From assembly GCA_009691915.1 (NCBI GenBank), contig SIAD01000011.1:1-64000 (forward strand): 64,000 nt of DNA, read 5' to 3'. The position numbers and the translations under genes were made by a program. Under the pieces are notes generated by a model. The model searched no databases. It was not told the origin of the DNA and was given only the letters and a program-made list of their open reading frames with translations. The DNA comes from Phycisphaerales bacterium (GTDB lineage Bacteria > Planctomycetota > Phycisphaerae > Phycisphaerales > SM1A02). Shown here one piece after another: positions 1-7,515 of the stretch (the first letter of the stretch is position 1; each line of letters opens with the position of its first letter).

Positions 1-273
1 TCACTGCGCCTTGGTCCGCGCACCGCCCAGCAGTCCCCCCTTGGGAGCCGGCGGCAACCCAACCGATGCCAGCACGACGATGCCGGCGCGGATCGCCTGG
101 GGCAGTTCGGGCCATGCTGCGACTACCTGCGCCAGGTTGGGGTCAGATTGGATGCGCCACGCGGTCAAAGCGTCCCGATCGTCGCCGAGTGCGTCGGATT
201 CTGCGTCACTGGATTTGGTTACCCCCTGATTTTCCCGTGGATTCTGCATGGGTTCGAATCCCATTGGGGTCAT
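1..273 (-). CDS. small ORF resembling the tail of a planctomycete integrase-type protein
   Basis: This 90-residue ORF starts at an ATG inside a tRNA-like sequence, so its first residues (MTPMGFEPM) are simply the T-arm of a tRNA read on the opposite strand. The rest (roughly residues 40-80, with a segment like NLAQVVAAWPELPQAIRAGI) resembles, from memory, short C-terminal segments carried by integrase-like ORFs in planctomycetes. No catalytic recombinase residues are present. It is either a remnant of an integrated element that lies mostly to the left of the window or a short ORF of unknown function. Upstream in-frame starts (to position 369) exist but run through intergenic sequence. The assignment is tentative. 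Confidence 0.35.
   Translation of the reverse strand: MTPMGFEPMQNPRENQGVTKSSDAESDALGDDRDALTAWRIQSDPNLAQVVAAWPELPQAIRAGIVVLASVGLPPAPKGGLLGGARTKAQ
248..272 (+). other. tRNA 3'-end fragment (T-arm plus acceptor strand), possible attachment site
   Basis: Positions 248-264 form a perfect T-arm (stem ATGGG/CCCAT around TTCGAAT), followed by TGGGGTC and a discriminator-like A at 265-272. No matching 5' acceptor strand (GACCCCA), D-arm or good anticodon arm lies in the 247 bases upstream, so this is not a complete tRNA. Fragments of exactly this kind are left when an element integrates at the 3' end of a tRNA gene. Confidence 0.45.
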
Positions 274-341
274 TTTCGCGGATACCTTCGGGTGGGTGTG
301 GGGTTGAATTCGCAGCCATTCGGGGTAAGTTGAAGGGCTCG

Positions 342-1832
342 ATGAAACTCCGTCAACCCAGCATCGCATTCCGGCCGGTTGCTGCCGCCCTCATGTCGAT
401 CATCGCTCTCGCAACCTCAACGGAGGCGTTGGGGGTGGTTCGTTTCGTGGACGGTGCGCTCGCTACAGGCGCCAACAACGGTCTCTCCTGGGCTGATGCG
501 TATCGCGGACCCTCGTCGGTCGCAGCCGCGCTCCTAGCGAGTGTCAGCGGCGATGAGATCTGGGTGAAGGCAGGCACCTACAAGCCAACCACCACCACCT
601 CGCGCACGATCTTTCACACGCTCAAGTCTGGGGTAGGCGTCTACGGGGGATTCGCGGGCAACGAGACAGCGCGCGACCAACGAGACTTCGTCGTCAATGT
701 CACGATTCTCTCGGGTGACCTCTCTGGTAACGACACGGGCACGGTGACCTCGATGGCGGAGAACTCCCACCACATCGTCGTCGGAAGCAGCGTGCTCAAC
801 ACCGCGATCCTCGATGGCTTCACTGTGCAAGGCGGCTACGCCAACGGGGCCTCTGCGTCGAACTACGACAAGGGCGGCGGGATCATCATTCTCTCGTCGG
901 GCAATCCGACCATTCGCAATTGCAAGTTTGTCGGCAATCGCTGCACCTTCGGGGGCGGCGCCGGCTACATCTTGGGCGCGCAGGCGACCTTCAGCGGATG
1001 CGAGTTCACCGACAATGTCGGCGGGAGTTACGGGGGGGCGTTTGACACGAACTCCACGAGCGTCACCTGGTTCCGCTGCACATTCACGAACAATCAGGCG
1101 GCGCGCGCGGGAGCGATCGAGTCCTATGGCAGCAGCCAGTCCTACATCACTAATTGCGTCTTCCTGCTCAACAAGGCGACTTCGACGAACTCAGGCGGCG
1201 CTGTCTGGGTCGGGACCACTTCGACTGTCACGGTTCGCAACTCGACCTTCGCGCAGAACTCGACAACCGCCACTACCGGCGGAGGCTTCTACAACACGAG
1301 TGGCTCAAGCACCCTCGCTAACTGCATCTTCTGGGGCAACTTCGGGTCCGGCGCAGCGACCGCGAACAATCAGGTGACCGCGGCCGGCGGGACCAACACC
1401 GCCACCTACTGCGTCGTCCAGAACGGACTTGCCGGAACCGGCAATACCTCAGTGGATCCGTCATTCGTGAGTCTCGCGACTGGCGACCTGCATCTGCTGG
1501 CGACATCTCCCGCAATCGACGCCGGGAGTAACGCGATGATTCCCACCGGGGTCATCATCGACCGCGATGGCAATCCACGGCAGATGGACATCGCCGCGAT
1601 TCCCGACACGGGCGCGGGGACGGCACCCATCGTCGATCGCGGCGCCTACGAAGTTCAGCCGCCACCGCCTCCGGCGTGTCCGGCCGATCTCAACGATGAC
1701 GGCACCGTGGACGGCGTTGACCTGACGAGCATCCTGTCGAGTTGGGGGACGCCGGACGCCGACATCAATGGCGACGGTACGACCGACGGGATCGACCTCT
1801 CCGCGGTGCTCGCGGCGTGGGGCCCGTGCTGA
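342..1832 (+). CDS. exported beta-helix protein with choice-of-anchor and GC-type dockerin tail
   Basis: The 496-residue product begins with a signal peptide (about residues 1-30, hydrophobic AAALMSIIALA). The middle (about 130-370) is rich in G, N, S and T with repeated short strands such as NCKFVGN, GCEFTDN and RCTFTNN, typical of right-handed parallel beta-helix or polymorphic outer-membrane repeats. A choice-of-anchor-Q-like segment follows (LHLLATSPAIDAG ... DRGAYE). The last 51 residues hold two calcium-loop-like repeats (DLNDDGTVDG and DINGDGTTDG), each ending in a Trp-Gly, and finish with GPC; this 'GC-type dockerin' tail is common in Phycisphaerae. The start is the ATG at 342, preceded by GAAGGG, because it gives the signal peptide. 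The role is probably cell-surface adhesion or anchoring; the substrate is unknown. Confidence 0.8.
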   Translation: MKLRQPSIAFRPVAAALMSIIALATSTEALGVVRFVDGALATGANNGLSWADAYRGPSSVAAALLASVSGDEIWVKAGTYKPTTTTSRTIFHTLKSGVGVYGGFAGNETARDQRDFVVNVTILSGDLSGNDTGTVTSMAENSHHIVVGSSVLNTAILDGFTVQGGYANGASASNYDKGGGIIILSSGNPTIRNCKFVGNRCTFGGGAGYILGAQATFSGCEFTDNVGGSYGGAFDTNSTSVTWFRCTFTNNQAARAGAIESYGSSQSYITNCVFLLNKATSTNSGGAVWVGTTSTVTVRNSTFAQNSTTATTGGGFYNTSGSSTLANCIFWGNFGSGAATANNQVTAAGGTNTATYCVVQNGLAGTGNTSVDPSFVSLATGDLHLLATSPAIDAGSNAMIPTGVIIDRDGNPRQMDIAAIPDTGAGTAPIVDRGAYEVQPPPPPACPADLNDDGTVDGVDLTSILSSWGTPDADINGDGTTDGIDLSAVLAAWGPC

Positions 1833-1874
1833 GCCGAGCCACAGCGCACGCTACGATCGCTCATTGGTGATGGC

Positions 1875-2486
1875 GTGATCGACCACCAGGAGACGCGCGA
1901 CTGGCCGAGTGATCGATTCGAGTCGCTCTGGAGTGAGGTTGCGTCCGTGGGCGCACCGGGCGCACTCAGTCATTCAGATATCGCGACGAAGCCGGTGATC
2001 CTTCTCCCTCAATGGAACTCGATTCCTGAGGGATCGTGGGTTCTCGTTCAGGGGCAACTTGAGCAGGCCACGGCTCTTTCGCCGATCCACCCCGAAGGTC
2101 AGGAGTGGTTCATCCGCACGGCTCTCGGTGAGCCGATCGCGGCGTATGTGAATTTCGCGCCGAGAGTCAAGGAAGGGGATCGTGTCGCGGTGCTCGGTCG
2201 CGCCCTTGGATCTCTGCATATGGCGGATCGGCAGGGGGTCATGCGCGACTACCCCGCAGTCATCGCGAGGACCATCGATCCCGTGTGGGTGCGCGAGGTG
2301 GCTGCACGCCTCGACGGAGGTGGCGGCGCTGCAGGGACGCAGGGATCAGCCGTCGGAAACGCCGGATGGTTCGCGGTGCTCGCAGTTGTTCTCATCGGTG
2401 GGTGGATCGCGGCGCGGGTCTTTCTCAGGCGTTCGCCGGGTGGCTCAATGTCGCGGATCCATGGGGTCGCGGAGCGCGCAAGGTGA
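1875..2486 (+). CDS. hypothetical protein with C-terminal membrane anchor
   Basis: This 203-residue protein starts at GTG. Residues about 40-145 form a soluble domain with strands such as GSWVLVQGQLEQAT and GDRVAVLGRAL, suggestive of an OB-like or NfeD-like beta barrel, but no family is recognised with certainty. A Gly-rich linker (about 148-165) leads to one hydrophobic helix (about 166-185, WFAVLAVVLIGGWIAARVFL) and a basic tail, so the protein is probably a single-pass membrane protein with the domain outside the cytoplasm. No signal peptide is seen. Its end overlaps the aroB start by four bases (GTGA), so the two are translationally coupled, although no functional link is evident. Confidence 0.65.
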   Translation: MIDHQETRDWPSDRFESLWSEVASVGAPGALSHSDIATKPVILLPQWNSIPEGSWVLVQGQLEQATALSPIHPEGQEWFIRTALGEPIAAYVNFAPRVKEGDRVAVLGRALGSLHMADRQGVMRDYPAVIARTIDPVWVREVAARLDGGGGAAGTQGSAVGNAGWFAVLAVVLIGGWIAARVFLRRSPGGSMSRIHGVAERAR

Positions 2487-3625
2487 CGCGGATCCTTGAC
2501 CATCGGATTGGAACGGCAAGCGCGCCGGTCCATGTAGGCAGCGGAACGCTCGTGTCCGCGGGATCGTTGATCGCCAGCGCACTTGCCGGACACTCGACGA
2601 CGGGCATCGTCGTCGTTGCGGACGAGGCGATCGATGGCGCGAACTCATGGGCCGCGTCGGTCATCGCATCGATCAAGGCCGAGCCGACCTTCACGAAAGT
2701 TCACCTCGAGCATGTCTCGCTGCATGCATCCGAGCGGAGCAAGTCAGTCGCACAATGGCAATCAATCATGGATCGCTCGCTCGCGGCGGGCCTTGATCGC
2801 CACGGGCTCATCGTCGCTATCGGTGGAGGAATTGCGACCGACCTCGCCGGTTTCGTCGCTGCCACCTACATGCGCGGCGTGAGTTGGGTTGCGGTTCCGA
2901 CGACGCTCCTCGGGATGGTCGATTCCGCGCTCGGCGGGAAGACGGCGATCAACCTGCCGCTGCCACGGGGCGGACTCGGAAAGAACCTGGCAGGAGCGTT
3001 CTGGCCACCAGCGGCCGTCCTGTGCGATGTCCAGACGCTGTCCACGCTTCCGGCGAGGCAGATACGGGCGGGACTCGCCGAGTGCCTCAAGCATTCGATG
3101 ATCGCCGATCATCCTCTGGGGGCACTCCTGGCGGGCACCGTGGAGTGCGCGGCCAGCCTTGACGCCGCCGATCAGTGGAAGCTGGTTGATCTCGTCTCTC
3201 GAAGTGCGAAGGTCAAGTTGGACATCGTCGCCAAGGACGAACGGGAAGCGGGGGTACGCCGGCATCTCAACCTTGGCCACACCTTTGCCCATGCGTTCGA
3301 GGCGCATTGCTGCGACCAACTGCTCCACGGCGAGGCGGTTGCCATCGGTCTCGTGGCGGCGGCGGCGGCATCCGGCGCGTCTGGGAGGCTCACGGCCGAG
3401 GAGGCGTCAGCGATCAAGGAGCGGGTTGCGTCCCTAGGCCTGCCGACCATGCTTCCCACCAAGGTCCCGACCGCAATGCTGCTAGACGCCGCTCGCAGTG
3501 ACAAGAAGAGCCGGGGCGGACGGCTCTTGCTCGTTCTTCCACGGCGCGAAGGCGGGGTAGAGGTCGTATCCGACGACTCGGACAGACTGTTCGCCGCAGG
3601 GATCGCGGCAGTCTCGCCTCCCTGA
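2483..3625 (+). CDS. aroB: 3-dehydroquinate synthase
   Basis: This enzyme converts DAHP to 3-dehydroquinate, the second step of the shikimate pathway, using NAD and a divalent metal in the cytoplasm. The 380-residue protein has the family signature blocks in order: GGGIATDLAGFVAATYMRG, PTTLLGMVDSALGGKTAIN, KNLAGAFWPP, TLPARQIRAGLAECLKH, then HLNLGHTFAHAFE and LLHGEAVAIG, which supply the Glu and two His metal ligands. The start is a GTG overlapping the stop of the upstream gene (GTGA); the next in-frame Met would remove the N-terminal strand. It is of normal length for the family. No other aro gene is nearby. Confidence 0.96.
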   Translation: MTRILDHRIGTASAPVHVGSGTLVSAGSLIASALAGHSTTGIVVVADEAIDGANSWAASVIASIKAEPTFTKVHLEHVSLHASERSKSVAQWQSIMDRSLAAGLDRHGLIVAIGGGIATDLAGFVAATYMRGVSWVAVPTTLLGMVDSALGGKTAINLPLPRGGLGKNLAGAFWPPAAVLCDVQTLSTLPARQIRAGLAECLKHSMIADHPLGALLAGTVECAASLDAADQWKLVDLVSRSAKVKLDIVAKDEREAGVRRHLNLGHTFAHAFEAHCCDQLLHGEAVAIGLVAAAAASGASGRLTAEEASAIKERVASLGLPTMLPTKVPTAMLLDAARSDKKSRGGRLLLVLPRREGGVEVVSDDSDRLFAAGIAAVSPP

Positions 3626-3673
3626 GGCGCGCTCAGAGACTTCAAGCCCTTCCCGTGCCCGGGCCGATAAGGA

Positions 3674-4660
3674 ATGGTGCGGGTCATCGCTGTTGTGAAC
3701 CAGAAAGGTGGAAGTGGCAAGACCACGACGGCGGTCAACTTGGCCGCTGTTCTTGCGGCCCGTCGAGGGCGCACCCTCCTTGTCGACCTGGACCCGCAGG
3801 GACACTGCGCGCTCGCATTGGGGATCCCTGCGGCACGCATCGAACACGGGATCGAAGAGGCGCTCATTCAGGGAAGCGGAACGACCCTTCTCGACGAGGG
3901 GCTCTTCTGGGAGCCCTCTACCGGCCTGGTCGTTGCCCCATCGACGGTCAACCTGGCCATGATCGAGGCGCCGTCGGGGCCAATGCACATGGCTCCCGAC
4001 CGCGATCGCCGTCTCGCGGCGATCCTTGATCGCCTAGCTCCGAGATTCGAGTGGTGCATCATTGACTGCCCTCCACACATCGGGCTCCTCGTCTTCAATG
4101 CCCTTCGTGCCTGCGATGAGGCGCTCATTCCGGTGGAGACTGGATTCTTCGCGCTGAAGGCGGCGCAGCGCCAGGTGGCGACGATTCGCGCCGCGGCCGC
4201 ACGCCTTGAACGGACGATTGCCATCCGGGTCCTGCCGACACTGGTCCGCCGCCAGTCGCGACACTCCAGCGACATTCTTGCCGCAATCGGCCGTACCTTC
4301 GGCCCCGATGTGGTTCCTCTTTCGATCCATGAGCACGATGTGCTGCGCGAGGCGGCGGGGTTCGGACAGGCCGTGACCGAGTACGCACCGACTTCCGACG
4401 CGCGCGCGGACTTCGAGTCCCTCGCCGACTGGCTGCAGGCGCAGCCGATCGTGAGCCAGCGCGAAGGGGGTGTGCCCGCAGGGAGCGACCCGACTAACCG
4501 TGATGCCGCGCTGCTTGCACGCCTTGCCGCACCGCGCACCAACACCCGTGCCCTCGAGCGACCGATCGTGGAGATCGAGCCGCGCGCCTCGGCTCGCGAG
4601 GGGCGACTGGGTGAAGTGGCCCAGCGACTGCGCGCTGGCGGAGCGACTCCGATGCCATGA
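3674..4660 (+). CDS. ParA/Soj-family ATPase
   Basis: This 328-residue P-loop ATPase of the ParA/MinD class has a deviant Walker A motif (KGGSGKTTT, about residues 11-19), a Walker A' aspartate in LLVDLDPQG, and a Walker B-like IIDCPPHIG. ParA proteins bind DNA or membrane in an ATP-dependent way and position chromosomes, plasmids or other cellular cargo. There is no parB or parS nearby, so this is an orphan ParA whose cargo is probably not the replication origin. About 60 residues of low-complexity tail follow the ATPase fold. Its stop overlaps the start of the next gene (ATGA), which suggests that the next product is its partner. Confidence 0.9.
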   Translation: MVRVIAVVNQKGGSGKTTTAVNLAAVLAARRGRTLLVDLDPQGHCALALGIPAARIEHGIEEALIQGSGTTLLDEGLFWEPSTGLVVAPSTVNLAMIEAPSGPMHMAPDRDRRLAAILDRLAPRFEWCIIDCPPHIGLLVFNALRACDEALIPVETGFFALKAAQRQVATIRAAAARLERTIAIRVLPTLVRRQSRHSSDILAAIGRTFGPDVVPLSIHEHDVLREAAGFGQAVTEYAPTSDARADFESLADWLQAQPIVSQREGGVPAGSDPTNRDAALLARLAAPRTNTRALERPIVEIEPRASAREGRLGEVAQRLRAGGATPMP

Positions 4661-5844
4661 CGAGCGCCGCCGACGACTTCTCCTCGCTCGCGGACGCCTT
4701 TCTCGGCGGTGCTGTGCCGCGCGGACACTCCGATCTGGCGCGCATGCCGACGCTGCTGGTTGTCGGGAATGTTCCCACGCTGGCGGGGATCTGGATCGCG
4801 CAATATGTAGATCAGCGCGCCCGTTCCGAGGGACCCATCGCGCTCGTGCGGCTTGATGGCGCCGCGAGCCGTGGAGAACTCTTTCGGGCACAGGGTCGTG
4901 CGATGCCGGCTCACGCGACGGCGTGGATGGATCGCGCGAGTGCCGTGACCAATCGGTGGGTCCTCTGCGCGGACTCGCAGGTGCAGGCGCGATCGATTGC
5001 CCGCAGCGGGTGCCCCATCGTCCTCATGTGCGGCACGGACGAGGCGGCGCTTGCCGCGGCGCGCCGGACGGTCGAGTCGATTGAGACAGCGGCAAGGGAC
5101 GCAGGAATCTCTAGGCTGAAGGTGGGATTGGCACTCGTTGGATCCCCCGACGACGCGGCTCGGGATGCCGCGCAGCGGTTTTCGTCGTGGACGCGCGAGC
5201 GGGCACCTGGGGTCGAAGTCCATCTCGCCATGCTGGCGCAGCGGGTTGATCGTGTCGAGTCGACGGGACCGGTTCCACTCCCTATGTTTTCCGACCTCGA
5301 GGCGGAGAGCGCTGCCGAACTCATTGCCATCAGCATCGACGGGAGCGCGACGAGATTCGAGGCGCGGGACGAACGGAAGTCCGCCCAGTCTGCGGCACCT
5401 CTGTCAATCCCGACGCTTGTCGGTCGTACCGCAACGACGGTAGTGCCGGTGACGGAACGGCGAAGCGACACCCCATCGCTCGCCGCACACTTCCCCGAGT
5501 TCTCAGCGATCCCCTTCGTGTGCCCCGAGGCGCCCGAAGTGACCATCGCGTGCGATCGCGCCGGGGCACTCCACCTGATCGCGACCGGAAGCAACGCGAA
5601 CGCGCTTCGTGCGGCTCGTGCGTGGGCGCGCGGCAACTGGAGGCTGCTCTCGGCCGCGAATCCGACGATCAACGAGGCCGCCGCGCGCGTGATCGAACAC
5701 ATGGTGCTCGATGACGCTCGCGAGGCCGTGTCGCTTCACCGAAGCGGAGTGCTGCTGCACGCACTCATTGCGCCTGCGGGTGTTTCCGAGTCCGGCCGTA
5801 TCCGCGTCGATCTCAATGACGAGCGGACGGCGGGGCTTGCCTAG
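4657..5844 (+). CDS. hypothetical protein coupled to ParA, possible degenerate MinD/FlhG-like fold
   Basis: This 395-residue protein is not recognised as a named family. Residues about 30-220 alternate hydrophobic strands and helices as in Rossmann or SIMIBI folds: PTLLVVGNVP, IALVRLDG, RWVLCADSQ, CPIVLMCG, LKVGLALVGS and VEVHLAMLAQ. The layout recalls MinD/FlhG, but there is no Walker A lysine at the expected first loop (GNVPTLAG), so it may be a pseudo-ATPase. The C-terminal part (about 280-390) looks like a separate alpha/beta domain. It overlaps the ParA gene by four bases, which implies co-expression and likely physical partnership. No signal peptide or membrane segment is seen. Confidence 0.7.
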   Translation: MTSAADDFSSLADAFLGGAVPRGHSDLARMPTLLVVGNVPTLAGIWIAQYVDQRARSEGPIALVRLDGAASRGELFRAQGRAMPAHATAWMDRASAVTNRWVLCADSQVQARSIARSGCPIVLMCGTDEAALAAARRTVESIETAARDAGISRLKVGLALVGSPDDAARDAAQRFSSWTRERAPGVEVHLAMLAQRVDRVESTGPVPLPMFSDLEAESAAELIAISIDGSATRFEARDERKSAQSAAPLSIPTLVGRTATTVVPVTERRSDTPSLAAHFPEFSAIPFVCPEAPEVTIACDRAGALHLIATGSNANALRAARAWARGNWRLLSAANPTINEAAARVIEHMVLDDAREAVSLHRSGVLLHALIAPAGVSESGRIRVDLNDERTAGLA

Positions 5845-5850
5845 CGAGGC

Positions 5851-6780
5851 TCAACTCATCCCTGATGGCGTGGCGGTGTACCCAAGGGCCGCAGCGGCGT
5901 CGCGGATCCGCGTGATCGCCTCGTCCACCGTGGCCTGACTCTCGCTGTCTACTTCGACCTCGGCGCGTCTCGTTGTGAAATCAACGTGGGCGTTGCCGAC
6001 TCCCTCGAGCTGAACTAGCCGATCGCGGAGCGTGGTCGCACACCGTTCGCAGGTCATCCCTGCAATCGTCAACGCGACGGGGCGGGTGGTACGGGGTGCC
6101 TGCTTCAGGGCCGACTGCTCTGCCTCGCCAATCCACGCAGTCACTTGGTGCGGGAACATGGTTAGCACTGCCACGATCGCGGCCGAGGGCCAGAGGAGCG
6201 CCCGCTGGAGGCGGCGACTGCCTCTGCGGCCGTCACGACAGCACGCGCCACAGACAGCGGGCCGTCTGCGGTAGGCGAAGTAGAAGCTCGCGCCGAGCAT
6301 CAGGATCGCTCCTGCGATCAGAACTGGACGCCATCGCGCGACCGTTGCCGAGACGCCGATGGCCGACCCACCCAGAGCGATCAGCAGAAGCGGTCCCCAG
6401 CAACAGGCGCTCGCCCCAAGCGCGGCCACGACAGATCCCAGCGTGGCGATGCCTCCAACGCCCTCATGCGGCAGACGACGGTTGGCATCGACTCCGAGCG
6501 CGGCGCGGAACATCTCTTCAGACGGCAACCCGTCGGGTGTCAGGTACAAGCGGCACGACATGGAGTAGTCGGTTCGATCAGCGGCGGTCGGGTCGATATC
6601 GACTCCGTCGATCTGGATAGTGGGAGAGCCCAGAAACCTCTGACTCGCGAGATCCCCAGGCTCTACTGCGACCGCCTCGATCACGCCGTCGAGGCGGTGT
6701 TCGAGCACGAGGCGGTTCGCCATCGCGACCGACGGTGCGAAGTTAGGGCATCCGTCGAAGTACAGGATCCGGATGATCAT
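5851..6780 (-). CDS. merT: mercuric transport protein, fusion of thioredoxin-like, MerT and MerP (HMA) domains
   Basis: The 309-residue protein combines three parts. Residues 1-95 are a thioredoxin-like domain beginning ILYFDGCPN, with Cys11 in the redox position and a cis-Pro-like GSPTIQIDG. Residues about 108-215 carry membrane helices with the MerT vicinal pair Cys126-Cys127 (ASACCWGPLLL) and a second Cys cluster at 177, 180 and 181. Residues about 234-305 are a heavy-metal-associated domain with GMTCERC (Cys244, Cys247), as in MerP. MerT and MerP normally pass Hg(II) from periplasm to cytoplasm; here both plus an extra thiol domain lie in one chain. Its ATG overlaps the stop of the Cys-rich gene. 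No mercuric reductase follows. Confidence 0.85.
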   Translation of the reverse strand: MIIRILYFDGCPNFAPSVAMANRLVLEHRLDGVIEAVAVEPGDLASQRFLGSPTIQIDGVDIDPTAADRTDYSMSCRLYLTPDGLPSEEMFRAALGVDANRRLPHEGVGGIATLGSVVAALGASACCWGPLLLIALGGSAIGVSATVARWRPVLIAGAILMLGASFYFAYRRRPAVCGACCRDGRRGSRRLQRALLWPSAAIVAVLTMFPHQVTAWIGEAEQSALKQAPRTTRPVALTIAGMTCERCATTLRDRLVQLEGVGNAHVDFTTRRAEVEVDSESQATVDEAITRIRDAAAALGYTATPSGMS

Positions 6781-7016
6781 CGAACATCGGGCGAGGGCTC
6801 AGTCGCCTTCGCGCAACATGAGGGAGTCGTGGAGGCATCTGTCGGCATCGCGTCGGCGCTGAGTGGACAGCGGTCCTTGCAGACGAGCTCTCCTGTCAGC
6901 GGGCAGACGACCTTTCCAGGACAGTCTGGTCGAGATGTTCCGTATGAGGAAACTGCGTACGAGACTCCGACGACGGTGGCGAGCAGGACGAGAGCAGTGG
7001 CGATTCGCTTCAGCAT
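6777..7016 (-). CDS. small exported cysteine-rich protein of the mercury cluster
   Basis: The 79-residue product has an N-terminal hydrophobic signal or anchor (residues about 5-22, ATALVLLATVVGVSYAV). The mature part has six cysteines, at 32, 38, 46, 50, 67 and 68, in the blocks DCPGKVVCPLTG, LVCKDRCP and SCCAK. This spacing suits soft-metal binding outside the membrane, so a periplasmic Hg(II)-binding role next to the MerT/MerP fusion is likely but inferred from context. The ATG at 7016 is chosen because AAAGGAG lies just upstream on this strand and because it gives the signal sequence. It is the first gene behind the mer-type promoter and is translationally coupled to merT. Confidence 0.75.
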   Translation of the reverse strand: MLKRIATALVLLATVVGVSYAVSSYGTSRPDCPGKVVCPLTGELVCKDRCPLSADAMPTDASTTPSCCAKATEPSPDVR

Positions 7017-7046
7017 GGATGTGCTCCTTTCGGGGAATGCACCACC

Positions 7047-7078
7047 ATTATGCACCTTGAACCATGGTGCAAGGTCAA
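7047..7078 (-). promoter_or_regulatory. MerR-type promoter/operator of the mercury genes
   Basis: Read leftward, a -35 element TTGACC (7078-7073) and a -10 element CATAAT (7052-7047) are separated by 20 bp, the over-long spacing typical of MerR-controlled promoters. The spacer contains the dyad CCTTGCACCATGGTTCAAGG (7074-7055), a nearly perfect 10+10 palindrome with one mismatched pair. The -35 hexamer overlaps the merR stop codon. The first codon of the Cys-rich gene is about 30 bases downstream. Known MerR proteins bind such dyads and untwist the spacer when metal binds. Confidence 0.85.
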
Positions 7079-7515
7079 GGGGATTTTCGAGATTTTCGGC
7101 GCGGTCCCCGGGCCGGTGCGGAAAGGGCCTCGAGAGCACCGCAGCGGCCCCGCTTGCCCGATGAACGGCACACCGATAGCCAGCCCTGCAGCAGCCGCTC
7201 GATCTCCACGAGGTGCATGCGCTCACCCTGCACCTTGGAGAGCCGCGCCGACACCAGTTCCTGCACCCTGGCGCAGGGAATCGGAGACTCGTTGCGGAAC
7301 GCGACGAGGGTCTTGATGTCGCTCAGCGTAAACCCAGCCAGTTGCGCGCTTCGCACGAACTGAAGGCAATCGACAGCGCTTTCCCCATAGATGCGATAGT
7401 TCCCGGCACTACGACGATCAGGGTGCAGTAGCCCACGGCGTTAGTAGTAGCGGATCGTTGATGCAGGAACGCCTACTTCGCGGGCGAGCTGACCGATTGT
7501 CTGTGGCCCACTCAT
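7075..7515 (-). pseudogene. merR: merR-type regulator interrupted by an in-frame TAA at codon 25
   Basis: From the ATG at 7515 the frame reads a MerR winged-helix start (TIGQLAREVGVPASTIRYY), meets TAA at 7443-7441, and continues in the same frame as RRGLLHPDRRSAGNYRIYG and a normal effector domain to a stop at 7075. If the stop is ignored the protein has 146 positions and keeps Cys81, Cys116 and Cys125, matching the Cys82/117/126 mercury ligands of Tn501 MerR with the same spacing. The stop falls where homologues have Gln or Glu after the RYY/RFY motif, so one base change from CAA or GAA explains it. The ATG overlaps the dipeptidase stop. It could be a recent pseudogene, a sequencing error or a readthrough product. 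Confidence 0.85.

Noticed and set aside
137-272. Nine-base direct repeat TTGGGGTCA at 137-145 and 264-272
   Set aside because: Too short and too close together to be an element boundary; likely chance, although the second copy is in the tRNA-like fragment.
200-272. Complete tRNA gene ending at 272
   Set aside because: There is no 5' acceptor strand, D-arm or convincing anticodon stem; only the T-arm and the 3' acceptor strand are present.
3868-5223. Long leftward open frame of 451 codons over the ParA and partner genes
   Set aside because: It lies antisense to two genes with clear coding character; the Arg/Ser/Ala-rich product and lack of any domain are typical of shadows in high-GC DNA.
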